From assembly GCA_037039685.1 (NCBI GenBank), contig JAWNGF010000013.1:269001-333000 (forward strand): a stretch of DNA of 64,000 nt. The letters are read 5' to 3'. Of the stretch, positions 10,564-24,390 are shown in pieces. The stretch comes from Ceratobasidium sp. AG-K. Its lineage: Eukaryota; Basidiomycota; Agaricomycetes; Cantharellales; Ceratobasidiaceae. Each line of letters opens with the position of its first letter. The stretch's first letter is position 1. A program made the position numbers and the translations under genes. Under the pieces are notes generated by a model. That model saw only the letters and a list, made by a program, of their open reading frames with translations, searched no databases and was not told the DNA's origin.

Positions 10564-13500
10564 CTACATTGACATTGCCCTTGCTCGTCCAATGGTCTCT
10601 TGACTCTTCAAGGTCGACCTTCCTCTTTGTTCATCGTCTCCGCCGTGCGCAACTAGGGGGTCATCACCCAGAGATTGGAGTATCGCATCTACCCGAGTAT
10701 AGCTAATCTTGCGCGGACTCTTGTGTGTAAACCCAGCAAAAGCAAAGGCCTTGCGGGTTTCGAGTACGTGGGCACCATGAACCTTGTCACGCAGCATCGG
10801 GTCACGCGTGGCGTCGGGTGCAGCGCCGTTGGCCGGTGCCAAAGGCTTTGAGTTCCGGGAGTCAGTGGACCATACACGGTGGGGAGAGAAATGCTGCACA
10901 ATTACCTCTGGAGCAATATCTGTGTCAAAATGCTTAGTATCGTCTGGCCGCTGCAACTGGGGTTTGAAGGGCGCCTCCTGCTCATGTATGCGCGCAAAAT
11001 CAATCGACTTGAACCAGGGATGAGCCTGTCGAACATTCGGCATGAGTTTAAATCTAGCCAGTCACATCGTATGAAATACCTTGATATCTGCAGCTCCGTC
11101 GAGACTTCCTCCCATGAAACCACTCCGCCTGTTCATAGCAAGAGGGAGTCCACCCTGAGCGCCAATCCGGTCTTCCGGTTCGCAGAGCAGCCTCTCCATC
11201 AGGTCCACGCCCTCTCGGGAGATCTTGGGCCGGGGAGGGAAACGAAGGGATGTTCGCCAGTTGAGAATTTTTTGCCGAGTAACATGACGCTTGCAGATCA
11301 AATGACATTAATAAGGTGAAAGGTGTCCAACTCTCACGTAGTCTTACCGAGTTGCTCACAAACGGCGGATATCTAAATTATCACGTCAGACCCTGACCAG
11401 ATGTGCCAAATGGTATACCCACCCGTATAGGCACTCAAACATGATCACTCCCAAACTCCACCAGTCGCATGAAAACGAGTAGCCTTGGCCTATGTGCGAC
11501 TTCGTCAACGCACGTTACATGCCATTCACACCCTATACGCACCTCGAATAACCTCAGGGCTCACTAACGAAAAAAGATTAGAAACAATTAACTAGCATCG
11601 GGAAACTTGAACACACTGTATGAGTTGGTTCCGCAAACAGAGTACGCGAGCTTCTTTCGGTTCTTCTCACGCCACGTAAAGACACCCTCTCCACCCATCA
11701 CACGGTCGGCCTCGCGCTTATCTAGGGGACGAGTATTCCTACGGTTGCGCGACTCGCCGTCGTCGAGATCGATGCCATGCTTGTGAAGTAAGTCTCGGCG
11801 TTGTTGTTCATAGTCTGCGCACTGGGTCAGTAATCCGAGTGGAAAACACTGAAAAGGGCAATACAGGAAGTGTCGTGCGCCCAATGCAAGTCAGTTCTAT
11901 AAATGCATTGGCTTTAGCTACTTTGTATCTCTATCACAGAGAACGGCGACTCACGCCAAGCCAAAATCGCTAAGTTTGATATGCCCGTTCGGATCAAACA
12001 AAAAGTTCTATTGGGACCTGATCAATAACTGTGTTGGTCATGTTTATGATCTACGTACGTCGGGCTTGATATCGCGGTGAATGAAACCTTGTTTGTGGCA
12101 TTGTTCAATAGCCAGAACCATCTGAATTGGGGGACTCATTGATACGAACGTTGCAATGAGAAAGTCGTAGCGTACCTCGGCAATATAGAACTTTCCGAAA
12201 TCCTCCTCAAAAATATCCTTTTCAATCAATAGATTCAATAGATCTCCTCCGCCCATAAACTCGAGGATCTTTTGAACATATCAGCTTTCGGAGACCACTA
12301 CAGATAACATAGTAAAAGCCCACGAGGTACAGATGATCTTGATCCTGGAAGCTGTAAAATAGCCTAACAATCCAGTCGGCTCCAGTCGGACTCGACACCA
12401 GCGCGGCGCCTTTCAAAACATCTCGCTCCGCACGCACGTGTCCTTCTTGGCCTTTACGAAGCATATCTACTTTCCGCATCTACGAAAATTTGTCAATATC
12501 TCTTACTGCTACCAATGGAGCAACGGCGCACCTGCTTCATAGCATACAACTGCCCTGTATCCTTCTCTGTCACCAAACTAACAACGCCAAACGCGCCATG
12601 TCCAATCGTCTTGAGTTTAATAAACGAACGCTGGTCGACCCGGCGACGCCGTTCACGCAGATAGGCTGTCTCGTTTGCTCGCCATTTAGAACGAAGGTGG
12701 GTGCGGGTATGGTGTGGGATGTTGAACTGGTTAACAGTTTCCATATTAGGGTAAATTAGCAGGAGAAGCGGTAACGTAACGCGGTCAGCAATTCGACCAA
12801 ACCTTCTGCTTCGAGCGTACTTGCCTGTTCCATCTCAGCCTCCATTGCCAGTCGCCTCTGTTCTCTCGAAGGGGGCAAACGAAGAAGTGGGAAGTATACA
12901 TTCTCAAAGTAGATCTTCGCTGAAACGGCCTTGTCGAGTGTGGTAAGCGACGGTCGGAAAGGTTTCGAACGAGCTGGAAATGGACAGTTAGAACGAGCCT
13001 AATCCACCATGCGACCCACTGAAGCTGACGACGGCATTTACCTTTGACTTCCGCACTTGTATCCCACGCATCTGTCGTTCCCCCAATGATCGAGTTGGTG
13101 AATCCGCGAGGAACGCCAATGCCTCCGCTACCCGTTCCAGTCGGCGGTTGTGCTAGAGAAAGGTTCGTCATTAGTCAACTAGTAAGACCAACATCGAACC
13201 CGCATGCAAACAATCACCTGCTTCCTCCCCAATAGCACCCCCGCCCCACGCACCAGGGCTCGGTGCAGGAAGAGGCACTCCTTCGGGGTGAATCCGGATA
13301 GTCCCGGGCGATCCAGGTGAGCCCGCCAGTCCTCCAGAAAACGGTGAAACCACAGGCCCTGCAATTCCAAACCAATTGTCAGTAATTATTACGAGCTCTC
13401 ATATCAACAAAAAGCCGAAATAGCGAATAGAATAAACCAACCGTTTACACCTCTCATCAACTCCTCGGCGTATTTAGCCAACGGATCCTCGGTCGGCGCA

Positions 13501-15131
13501 CCAACAGCACCAGGAATCGGCAACGGTCTTGATGTTGAACGTTTAACTGGCATTGTCGCAGGCTGGAACTCCCGCTTTGGAGTCGTAGGTTGAGCCTCGC
13601 GCTTAGGTATCTCACGCCTCGGAGTCCCAATCGGAGGGGAAGCAAACCCGCGCTTGGGCGGGGAGCCGTATCCAAGTTTGGCCGATATGGCGGGTGGGAA
13701 ATCCTTGGGAGGCGTAGCGGGTGCAAAATCATGTTTAGGTGGCGTGGCAGGCGGGACGGGTGACCAAGGCGGTTGTTGTGCGGGCGAGTAAGGTGTCGTC
13801 TGGGTCGGTGAATATGGAGTTACCTGTGTTGGAGAATAGGGCGCTTGTCGGCCAGGAGAGCTTGGTCCCATAGGTCGCTCGGGGGACCTAGGTGGTACTG
13901 CAATAGGACCAGGGGACCTGGGCGTGCCGGGGCTCCTCGGGCCCAGTGGATGTCCAATACCAACTCCCTCGCGTCTCACAGGTATGCTCATCTCCGCCTG
14001 CCCAAGATCGGGGCTCATAGTCACAGTCGCCTGAGCTTGCTTCGAAGGAGTAGGAACGAGCGCCCGGCCTTTGATGGTCACTTCGCTTCCTTCAGCCGCG
14101 TGTCCTGTTTTGGCTTCGTTGGACCCTTCACCAGAGTGTTCGTGCTGAGTCTCGAGAGGAGGACCGAGCCCAAGACGGGAGGTGGAGTTGGGGTTGGCGA
14201 GCCCAAAGCGAGAGTTGGTCTTTTCGCTGCCGGGGGTCGAGGCTGCGACAGTCGAGGTAGTAATGGTCGAGCTAGAAATTCCGTTGATTACGCGAAGGAC
14301 TGGAGCACCTACAGAGGACGTCGACTGCAATAACGAGGAGCGTTACGAAAGCAGGGAATTTATTAGATGACCATTAAACGACAATGAAATGTACATCGGC
14401 AACTCACAGGAGTGGCGTCCATCGCGTGCATAACCTCTGCTACGGCCCGTTCCTGCTGCCTCGTTCGTATTTGGGTCTTGATAGGTTGGGCCCAGTTGGG
14501 GTCTGATCTCGCGCGACCTCGATTCAAGCGGAATTGCAATGCGGACTTGAAAACGTACCTCCGATTTTGCCTACCCCATCGGGTCCCCATCTATTCAACA
14601 AAGCCTCAGCCTGATCTGCGTCAGATGCGTGTACCAGGTGGCTTGATAGTTCCATTGAGTCGAGAAGATGGACGAGTGCAAGGGCACTCACACGAATCCC
14701 ATAGGTCGAGAAACCATATCCTTGCTAATCCTTCGCTTTCCCCTGGGCGACGTGGGTTCCTGCGTCTGAACAGGTGGAGACCCAGCACTTTGTCCAAAGT
14801 AGCTACCATATCCCCAGCCAGGCTCAGCCGGTTTCGATGGTGGAGGCGGAGGGGCAGCTCTAGTTAGAGGCAACTCTTCATATCGTCGTCCAGCAATCAA
14901 CCCGTCCTCTCCCCACATACGACTCGCCCGGCTCCCAACGCCAACACCAGGAGTACCCGGTACGAGAGACAAGAGGTCATAGAATCCACGGTGCACCAGC
15001 GTCGAATTTCGGTGCGAATTAACTGTTATAGGACTCGCCATCGCCGGGGCGACGTTCGAGGCAACAAAGGGAGAATAAGGACCGCGAGACGGGCGGGAAT
15101 ACACATCTGCGTACGAGCGGGGAGACTGCAT
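10564..15131 (-). CDS. NDR/LATS-family AGC serine/threonine kinase
   Basis: The kinase would phosphorylate Ser/Thr targets in morphogenesis or mitotic-exit signalling, normally with a Mob partner. The start ATG at 15131 ([12 protein letters not shown]) opens a long Pro/Ser-rich N-terminal half (about 15131-13170) with repeated PYSPTQ-type segments. Next comes [20 protein letters not shown] (about 12880), the position of the NDR N-terminal regulatory region. The kinase domain shows the glycine loop [33 protein letters not shown] (12062-12090) and KLSDFGLA (about 11950-11980). The activation-segment insert is long, with [18 protein letters not shown] (about 11630-11690). Then come [30 protein letters not shown] and a C-terminal hydrophobic motif [13 protein letters not shown] (about 10710-10750). 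About a dozen or more short introns are needed, and exon edges are approximate. The long insert and GTNSY motif point to the basidiomycete NDR branch. Assignment to Dbf2/Sid2 or to Cbk1/Orb6 is not settled. Confidence 0.88.
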
Positions 15132-15362
15132 TTTATACTAATTTCATGGGCCGTGTGGAGGTTCGCCTAGCGCAAGCGCGGTCGTCTCCATCTCGAGCGT
15201 CATATCAAATAGGGGTTAAATGAACGCATCCGGTCGCCCATACATTGGAAATGGATCATGTGACGTTTTTTTATTTTCTTTAAATGCATCTTTAACGAGC
15301 TACACCAACGCGAGGTCAAATCGCTCGTGGACCGAGTCCAGACAGCCGAAGCGCAGGTGACA

Positions 15363-15470
15363 ATCAGGGGAAGCACTTGCAGGGGAAGACATATACGCAG
15401 GGGAAATGTAGCAGGGGTGGCACAGAGGCCGGTACATGCAGGGTTAGATACACCAGGGCAGTAAATAGAC
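15363..15470 (+). repeat. Short CAGGGG(AA) motif cluster
   Basis: GCAGGGGAA-like words recur about six times in 108 bases, decaying to GCAGGGGTGG and CAGGGCAG. It lies just upstream of the kinase gene and could be a promoter element cluster or an eroded microsatellite. Confidence 0.45.
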
Positions 15471-16820
15471 CGAGACAGAAAAGCAATCGAGGCCGTTAAT
15501 AAGATTCTGCTAAATTAAAAAGGTAAAACCGTCAGTAAACCACAAGCAGTCCACCTCTATTCCGCCGCAGCAGTTTTGCACCTCGGTCGGTAGAGGCAGG
15601 ACCATACACGGATGATCCCGGGCACATCGAGAGTCCCGGTGGCACACCGTCCTAGTGCCAACGGTGGGGTGCGCATTAAGCGCGAGGAAGGGCTGGCAAA
15701 GATTGTCGGCGGGCGTAAGAAGGGGTAGGGCGAGGATGGGTCCTGCTGGTGCGCAGGTCGGCACGGCCACAATTGTCGGAGGTGGCCAGCTCGAATTTAA
15801 GGAGTGGGACCCTACTGAGTGGCGATATGGCGAGGGGGAAGTGGGCCACGTCCCCCAGTCCGCAGGAGGGGCAACAGGCACGCGAAAAGGGGCGCAATGT
15901 TGTATTCAGAGGATACGCTAAGACGCCGCTTAAACCTGGGCTACGATGACTAGAAGACACCCAGCATTTGGATGCAGATAGTGTGCTAGAGGCAAGCCAT
16001 TATCATGGTTTTCTCCAGTGACGTGTATCATTGATTCCTCCCAAAATCCGTAGCATTCGGCGCCAGCTGGCGCTGCACTTGGAGCTTCACGTAACTTGAA
16101 TGATCACGATCAGGTTTACGTCGCGGAGGCACTCGAAACCCGAATGCCCCTCTGCTTTCGCTTGATTTACCCATAGAAGCACACAAAGGATCAGCTATAC
16201 TCAGACAAAAACAACTCCCAGACTCCAAACGATCCTTTCGTTGTGCGTGACTGGCAAGGTGAGAAGAGCCGAAGATCAACGGGAAAGACTCAAAAAGCCG
16301 TTCGGCGTGCAAGAGCAACGTCTATTTAATTTGGAGCAACCATGAGCAGGTTCGGTAAGTACAGCACGAAACATCATTTAATTGACCACAATCTAGGGGA
16401 AACGGCCCATGAATTGCACCCTAGCGTTACCGCAGAGTGAGGCTGATATACTGTATACAAGGCTGAGCATGCCCTACGAACAACCCTATTGTCAAGGAAT
16501 GTTCGCCGGGGTTAAAGTCCGACATACCGTCCTAATTGCTCCTATATAGCATGCGCAGTTAACGTTGTACCAGACACCTTGCTCATCGCTTGTCAAGTGG
16601 GATAGCTTCAGTCTACAGAAATGCAATTATTTATGCACGCCACAATACACATGAAATCGAGTAGTATCCGCATTGAAACTCAAACTCGAGAGCATGAAAA
16701 GAAAGTCCAAAACGAGATCACAATGATTAATGACCATCCCCATAAAACATGTCCAAACTCAGCTCCCAGAAAAAGTATACCGAATGGAGAAAAATAAGGA
16801 ATGACTTGACAAAATGATTG
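15471..16820. other. Intergenic stretch with unassigned open frames
   Basis: The part 15540-15900 is GC-rich and open on both strands. A minus-strand frame (15881-15510) is Cys- and Pro-rich but has no ATG. A second minus frame ends at 16028 with an internal ATG near 16172 giving about 48 residues (MGKSSESRGAFGFRVPPR). I cannot assign either, and neither has convincing splice context. Confidence 0.3.
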
Positions 16821-18495
16821 TTATACCGCGTCTACGCCCGAGGGGACGACTTTCCCCTTGGCTTCACTGCGTGCATGCGTACGACGTTGGCGAGCAGCCA
16901 TATTACTATATGCATAGCTCCTGTAAGTAGACATTGCAGGACAAAGCTGAAGTGACTCACGGCTTGTTGAAGATGCTCTCCGGACCAGTATACAGAAACG
17001 CGTCATGAACAATTGCGCCCAAGATAGCGCCAACGATTGGTCCAATCTAGTCTAGGTCGTTAGGTCGTTTGATGGCTTGATCCGTCAGGGACTTACAATA
17101 GCGGCATAGAGCCAGTACTGTGTTCGGTAAGTCCATACTGAGTAATAACGCATATCATTGAGTACAAGTCATCGCAATGAAAGGATATGCTTACCTTCAT
17201 TGCCGTAACCAACCATCCAGCACATTAGTCGAGGTCCGAGGTCACGAGCAGGATTGAGCGCGTAGCTAGTCACACGTTTTAGTCCGGGTGAGGCTTGGCC
17301 AATTCAAAGCTTCCGGCGTACCTAGTTTGCATTCCGAGACAAGCACCTTCACCAAGCATAACCAAAAATAAAACGAGTGGACCCAAGCCTTTGGGAGGAG
17401 GATTATTTCGTTTGTGTCGTTCGCAGCGAGAGCGACTATAAGAAGCACGGCAGTGCATAAGACATTCGAAAAGAAACTTTGCACTGCAAATCTTATTAGA
17501 ACTTTATAGAACAGGAAACACCCAAGTTTCCTTACGATCGGAAAGATAGTCCACCTAGGAGAAATAGTCATTTAATAAACACTCATACTAGATACTAGGA
17601 TAAAACCTACGGCAAAGGTAGCAAATAGCGAGGCGGTTCCCGGCACGGTTCGTATACCAGGCCCGCCCTCGAATAGGTCGATCGCGCGATTGTAGTTTCC
17701 ATAGACGATGCTCGAACCCGCAAGCGCACCCAGGATCTGTGCGAGTATGTACACGGGCACCTTTTTCCATGAAAATCCACGAAAGATAGCTCGGACCAAC
17801 GTGACCGCCGGGTTGATATGACCCCCCTGGAAACGCTGTCAGAAAGTTCGATGTATGCAGCCGAGGCCATAAACTCACGGATATGCCGCCCGAGACCCAT
17901 ACACCGAGTGCGACGCCAATAGCCCACCCAAAGGCAACGGACAAGTATTCCTACATTGAAGTAAACTAACAGTGGATACGGTCTAACACAAAGACGCTTA
18001 CCCCTTTTGGGCTAGGCGAAACGGCCGTGCTAGCGGAAAGATTGACTTGGCAAGCAACGCCGGTACCGAAAATGATCATCACCATTGTCTGAAAAAAGGC
18101 AGTCGTCAGCCGGCGAAAAGATGGACCGAGCTTCACTTGCAACCCACCCCAAGAAATTCGGCCGCTGGTTCTCTAATACGATATCTTTGAAACCAGTAAG
18201 TATAATCTCGAGTACACTAATGAGGAGAGTCTGCTCACCGTATTTTCGCCCAATCGTTTGGGAACTCCGTGATGTGGTCGAATTCGTCGCTCGACTCGGC
18301 TTGAGGAACCTGTTCAGTTCGTCGGCCCTCGCCTTTGGGAGACTCTTTTTCGTCGTTGAGTAATGCTAGCTGGCTTCTCGTGGTATCACTACTATAGAGG
18401 GTGTCACTGCTATACATATAGTTTGAGCGAGCAGAGAGGCCAGGGCATTCCATCGATGTATGGCTAGGGGGCAGAGTGATCCGGTAGGAAGCCAT
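16821..18495 (-). CDS. Aquaglyceroporin (MIP family), copy A
   Basis: This is a membrane channel for water and small polyols such as glycerol. The start is ATG 18495 (MASYRITLPPSHTSMECPG). A hydrophilic N-terminal tail ends [16 protein letters not shown], and six membrane spans follow across about ten short exons. The first pore motif [10 protein letters not shown] lies at about 17800-17830. The second, [16 protein letters not shown] (about 17215-17265), carries the Asp after NPAR typical of glycerol-conducting members. The C-terminal exon reads ARQRRTHARSEAKGK and ends PSGVDAV at TAA 16821. It heads a group of three same-strand paralogues (20414 and 25358 follow) that share the C-terminal PSG(V/M)(D/N)AV signature. 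A PSI-like exon at 18501-18725 upstream is open but unassigned. Confidence 0.88.
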
Positions 18496-20413
18496 TACTT
18501 TCAAAGGCGCTCGAATATACAAGGAATTGTAAGGACAGGATAGGGACGGCCGGGTGCTACAGTAGACTTGTTAGTTGGTATGGGTTTTATCTGGCACCAC
18601 TCACCTCGATCGAGGGGACCAGACAGGACCGATCCGGTTACTACGCATGGGTTGAGTTTTTGAGAGGGACTATAACCCCGAGCACTTCCAAGCGAATCTG
18701 TTGTCACTCCATAGACGCCGAGCATGAAGCATTTAGATGAAAGGACTTATCGATCGGGTCTCGACCCTCGACATGTACAAATGAATTGACGGATGAAAGC
18801 AGATCCTGCCACTAGTCTGCGATAATATACAATTCTAGCGCAGCTAACGAAGGAGCTACAAAACGGACCTAGACGTGGGAAGCCCGCTCGACGACAACCG
18901 TACCTGTTACGACCCGCATAATTGCAAAATGTCACGAGCAAACTCGGTTGTTTCCGCACACAAGGTGCGCGGGGATAATTAAAGCCTAGAACAAACATCC
19001 CCCCTCTTCCAATTCGAGGGATTCAGGCATTTCCACTCCAATACTTGCCAGTGCGAGACACGTATCTCTAAGCTTGCATGGGCGAGATTTTTCGATAGAC
19101 AGCTGGCACTTCTTCTCTGACTTGCCAACTTGCAGCAACTCGGCGAGTTTATCTCTCAATATGACCGTCAACATTGCATAGCGGCAATGGCCATCATTTG
19201 AACACTGGAACAGTAACTGCAGTTCAGCGATACATTTGACCGCATGAGAGAATTAGTTCGTATCTTTGCGAGGCGCCCGTGGCCTGTGGTCTCCGAACAA
19301 ACTATGAGCCTCCAGGGCCTCCGATCCACATCATTTCTGCCCTCATTATCTCAAGCCTATGGCAACATGTACGTTCCGAGGCGGCTTAGGTCGTTGGGGT
19401 CTTGTTGTGCGTGGACAAAAAAAAAAACGCGATCGAACTAGAGCTAACATTTCATTGAGGCGGGAAGAGACTAAGTGTGTTGTAACTCTGGAGGTTATTT
19501 GAGTGAAGTCCGGACGTCTCTCCAGTGTAACGAACAGGAGAGCGGCGGGATGGATGGCGGATGAAAGATGTGGACATCACGGGCGCTTATGCATAAAGTC
19601 AAATAGTCAAAAGAAGCCGTCTTACGCAAAGGCCGAGAACCGATTGTATGGTTCCAAGCTTCAACCCCATCAACGACAGGCATTCACCGAATGTACTTGA
19701 GCACGTAAATTTACATACGACTTGTCGGTAGCTAGTGGAAATGCCAGCGGGCGATTTACTTGAGTGGGTTCAGACCGGGAAGCCCCATATGAGGGTCGCC
19801 CGAATTCAGGAGCAAAGTACAAATTCATTTGAATTCGTCGCGCTTGCGATCGCTTCAGGCACGATTGATGTAAAAAGCATCCACGCACCGAGCCGGGGAT
19901 AAACTCTGCCCACTACTATATCACTTCGACCCACCGTGTGCGAGTCAACAGATGACACGATGCGACGCGTTGGCCGAGCTCTCGCCACCCCGAATAATCT
20001 GCGGATGCCGAGCTTAGAATGATTACTCAGTAGGATAAAAACAATTTGAACCTAAAAATAGTTAGTATCAATTTCCAACTCCCCGCACGATCGAAATGAA
20101 AGCCAGACCAGGCCGCGCCCCCACCAAACATGAAACGTTGGGTGAAGCGTACAACGCTAGTATTTGCATCTTGTTGCTTACGTCTAACAAGGGCGCTTTA
20201 CGTTGATCTTTTGTACGGAGAAAATACAAACAAGGTCTACGGGATAGACCCAGGACTCCAACCCCAAGAGCATTACAACAAAGCCCAAAACAATATTACG
20301 ATGATCAAGAAATGATCATGTACCCTAGGAACAGAAACCTGGTAACCCAATGAAAAGGAAGAAAAAAAACTAAACGAGTGACTTGATATAGAAAACCCCC
20401 AACGAGACTATCT
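18496..20413. other. Intergenic between aquaporin copies A and B
   Basis: No gene is supported. A minus-strand open frame at 18501-18725 starts with ATG (MLGVYGVTTDSLG) and contains a plausible intron. It may be a 5' leader frame of the aquaporin below it. Otherwise only short shadow frames are seen. Confidence 0.35.
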
Positions 20414-22081
20414 TTAGACTGCGTTCATGCCTGAGGGAATGGCTTTGCCTTTGGAGCCACGTGTTTGCGTACGACGTTGGCGAGCTTCTGCGTCACTGTA
20501 TGAGCGATGGTTGTGAGTCGATGCGACAGCATAAACGTCCAAGGTGACTTACGGCTTGTTGAAGATGCTATCCGAACCAGTATATATGAATCCGTCATAA
20601 ATGACTGCACCTAGGATCGCCCCAACGATGGGTCCGAGCTGAAACAAAACATTAGTTGGTTCCTGGTGACCGCCAGTCAAGAACTCACAATAGGGGTGTA
20701 GAGCCAGTATTGGGCGCGGTAGTTCCAGACTAAAAGACAACAAAACGACATTGAGCCTATGCTGTTGATAAGACGTGGTGTATACTTACGTTCACGCCCG
20801 TATCCAGCCATCCAGCACATCAAGCGAGGTCCGAGATCGCGAGCGGGGTTGAGCGAATAACTATTACTACGTTTCAGTACTTATGGAACGAATAGTTCAG
20901 AATGATGTGGACGTACCCGGTTTGCATTCCGAGGGAAGTACCTTCACCGAGAAGCATGAAGAACACGACAAGCGGAGCCAGGCCTTTAGGAGGAGCAGCG
21001 CCATTATGTTTGTCGGTCACGGCGAGAAGTGCAATGAGAAGGACAGCGGTGGCCAGAACTTCTGTGAAGAAGCATTGCACTATGATTGTGTGTCAGAGCA
21101 GATAGTGAGCACATGCTAGCAATATCATACCGTTGGAAACGTAGTCCGCCTAGGTAGGAGTAAAATTTAGCAAGCACTTATGAGCCGTTATATTGGAACT
21201 CACAGCAAAGGTCGTAAACAATAAGGCTGTTCCCGGTACCGTCCGGATACCCTGTCCACCCTCGAACAAGTCGATCGCGCGGTGGTAGTTTGCATATACA
21301 AGGCCGGCACCCGTGCAAGCACCCAACGTTTGTGCAAGTATGTAGGCAGGGACCTTTTTCCAAGAAAAGCCACGGAAGATAGCCTGAACCAATGTGACCG
21401 CAGGGTTGATGTGCCCGCCCTGAAAACGCGTTTAGGAAACCATTTGAAAATGGAGCCGAAACCCTTCAGACCCACCGAGATGCCAGCTGAGACCCATACA
21501 CCGAGCGCAGCGCCAACAGCCCATCCAAAAGACATGGAAAGATATTCCTGAACAGAATTTAATCTACTGCGGGTGCAGAACTAAAATGGAATGCTTACTC
21601 CTTTCGGGCTGGGCGAGATTGCAGTGTTTCCGGAGAGGGTCACCTGACAGACAACACCGGTACCGAAAATAAGCAAGATCATTGTCTGCAAAAAGGCACA
21701 GCTGTCAGTTGTCGAAAAAAGAAACACCGGCAAAACTTACCCCGAGAAATTCGGCCGCCGGCTCTCTAAGTTGATAGCTTAAAAACAAATGAGTATGGCC
21801 CAAGTTAAACTTGCGCAAAGGCGATCTCACCGTATTTTGGCCCATTTGTTTGGAAATTCTGTGATATGATCGAATTCACCATTTATGTCAGCTTGGCTAA
21901 CTTGTTCAACTTGTTCAATGTATGCGGTGTCCTTGAAGTCGTACTTCTCATTGACGAGGGTCGCTGGTTGGCTCTTCGTGGTATCGTTGCTATACATGTA
22001 ACTTGGGCGAGGGCGAACGGGAAAGCCGGGGGAGTCGGGAGGGCTTTGAGTAATCTGCGGGCTGATCTCGTAGGCAGACAT
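20414..22081 (-). CDS. Aquaglyceroporin (MIP family), copy B
   Basis: The second paralogue starts at ATG 22081 ([19 protein letters not shown]). Its N-terminal tail ends [16 protein letters not shown]. The first half-helix motif is [20 protein letters not shown] (about 21360-21420). It is followed by [20 protein letters not shown], and the second motif is [19 protein letters not shown] (about 20790-20860). The last exon ends PSGMNAV at TAA 20414. The exon pattern matches copies A and C, so the three arose by tandem duplication. All key pore residues are visible and no break was seen. Confidence 0.88.
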
Positions 22082-23739
22082 GGCTATAAAGACTACCCAA
22101 CGATAAGGGATGGGATAGGGAGGGGAGAGGAAGGAAACGAGAGATGATGGTGTGCAAGACGTAGTTTTCAGTCGGCTTTATATAACGCTGCTCCCAGACT
22201 CTTGTTACCACGGGTTATTCGGGCTGCATCCGGTTGCATGGGAGCCGAGGCATAGATTGATCCCTGCACGACTCTATCAGTGTTGTCCCGCAGAATTCTA
22301 GGATTTGTGACCTACTTGACCAATGTCCCATGAACCCGGAAGAGTTTGAAGCGGATGTCACAAGATTCTTCAGTAACTCCTTCCATTGCCGAATAGAAGC
22401 CAAACACGCGACGTTTGTGTCTAACAGTCGTCGATCGAGCCTCGACTTGGCGAACGATGACATATCATTGACGGATCACGCTTCCAAGAGCGGATATATA
22501 ATTTTTGCTTGCCTTGAGGTAATAAAACATCGTGTAACGTTTTTAGACGTGGCGAAGCCATTGAATAATTTGTCCTCACTCACTGATTGGGTAATGCTGA
22601 GACCACTGGGAGTCTAGGCCATGCTCGATGATGGCGGCAATCCCCAGAATTGATCGTCGGGCTCGTTACACTTTTGGCTCTGCTTACCCAGTCGCAATCT
22701 CAATCGTCGCGCTGACACGGAGCGACGACGCGTGCAGTGGCACCTGACTTGACATGTCACCTGCACTGATTGGCCCTAACTAGTCTTGGCTGCGAATCGC
22801 GCGCGTTGTGTGAGTTATTAATTCAAATCCAACTGAGACTTCCTTGGATGAGATCGGCTAGCCTCACAACGATCGTCAACATCGTTGATGAGTTGATATA
22901 TGCGTTCTATAGACTTCCCGAGTGGCGTAGGGGTTCTTGTGAGGACCGGTGTCTTTCTGTAGTTATGACGAGTCGTGAAAGCAGAATCGTCCGAGAGGGT
23001 GGGTGCTCAAACTTTCGTGGGCAAGGTCAATCCAAACGAAAGAAAGAAAGTGCCAATGACGTTGACGTCTGGGCGGTGGGATTGCATGTGCCCGGTGATG
23101 CTCGGCGATACAGGTTGATGCATGCAAAGGAGTCCCGTCGGCGGTCGTACACCCTTGTACACACGTGGAAAACGCTCCTTTCGGTCCCTTTTCAACCTTA
23201 CCTCTAAAGCACAACCTAAACGCGGGGAGGGGTTCTGGATATAGTTAGCGTCGACGTGCAAGGTTGTCAGGCGAGAACTTAGCATGCTTGTGTGAGGTGT
23301 AAACCCAATATGCACATCCCTTGGGATGTTAATCGCCTCGGTTTTTGGGTGATCCTGCGAGATATGATCGTCTTCGCTGAGGAAAGGATTTCGTATGGTC
23401 TATTCGCATCGATGAGGGCATTGAAATGGTTAAGATTACAGCGGGACTCAACCGTTTTGCTTATGCCACGTGATGTTCTTGTCTCTTTGATCCTAGTATC
23501 CTGATGTCAACAAACGACTCCCACGTTTAGAAGCACCAGATGGCTCGGAGGGCTCATTAGACTAACGGAGCCGAATCACTGTTCCCGGCGCCAAAACGGG
23601 CTCGGGTGCGGCCGGAGCAAACCGGTAGAATTCTCTTTGTGCCACATCCAGAACCTTCCCACTCAATCAGGGTTGATCCTCAAAAGCGCGGGCCAACGCC
23701 TGAGTCCGACCAAGAGACCGTCTTTGCTGTAACGCTGTA
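22082..23739. other. Intergenic, no supported gene
   Basis: Upstream region of aquaporin copy B plus about 1.2 kb with only short shadow frames. A 145-codon + frame at 22770-23207 has no recognisable domain and is not supported. Confidence 0.4.
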
Positions 23740-24385
23740 CTGAAAGCATTCTCGATGATAGTGCTATTTCTTGTACTGAGCTCCTGCTTCCACGAGCTGA
23801 CACACGACTAACGCGAGTCGATGAACATGATGACTACGACGCTTCTCTGTATCGCATGGACTTGGGTTGATCCAACCCTTCTATTGTGGTATTGAATTTG
23901 TTGGGCACCGGGTATGCACAAATAAGCACATGCTGGTTCCTCTGAAGATCCCTGTCACACCTGGAATGGAAACCCGTACTGCGATTTCTGATCGCCTTGC
24001 GCTACCTGTCTGAAGCTCGATAATACAGAAACATGATGCCAACGTATGCAGCCAGCACCTAGCCTCGACTCTCGTCTTCCGAACGTAGGATCTGCATATC
24101 ACATCCTTGGTAAGACCCGGTTATACGGAAGCCGATTAACCTGGCGCTCAATCTATCACTCGATGTTCCTACGAATGGCCTCGTAAACCTATCCTTGATG
24201 TGTCCTAAAGTTGCTACGTTTACGCACACCGCCCAAACGATATATGATATTCTTGCTTAGTACTTCACTCTAGTCGTGTGATTGCTGGACCAAGTGGCAC
24301 AGCAAACTTCCAACTAACCTTTCTGTTGGGTTTTGTAGTTTGGGATTTCATCGGGCTCATACTGTAAACGTATTTCCTGTGAGAT
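23740..24385. repeat. Inverted copy of the 5139-6052 flank
   Basis: The reverse complement matches 5139-6050 apart from the insertion of about 280 bases in the latter. It continues without a break into the diverged outer part of the left inverted-repeat arm. Confidence 0.7.
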
Positions 24386-24390
24386 GATTC
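24386..24390. other. Empty copia target site
   Basis: GATTC here (GAATC on the other strand) is the unoccupied form of the site where the copia element sits at 52526. To the right it matches 52240-52525 inverted, and to the left it matches 5139-6050 inverted. Confidence 0.7.

Noticed and set aside
13404..14333. Long + strand frame opposite the kinase N-terminus
   Set aside because: It is the antisense shadow of the Pro/Ser-rich exon of the kinase gene.
15510..15881. Cys/Pro-rich minus frame that might be a secreted protein
   Set aside because: It has no ATG, no signal peptide and competing open frames on both strands in GC-rich DNA.
22770..23207. 145-codon + strand frame
   Set aside because: No recognisable motif and an unusual residue mix. 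It overlaps other long frames by chance.
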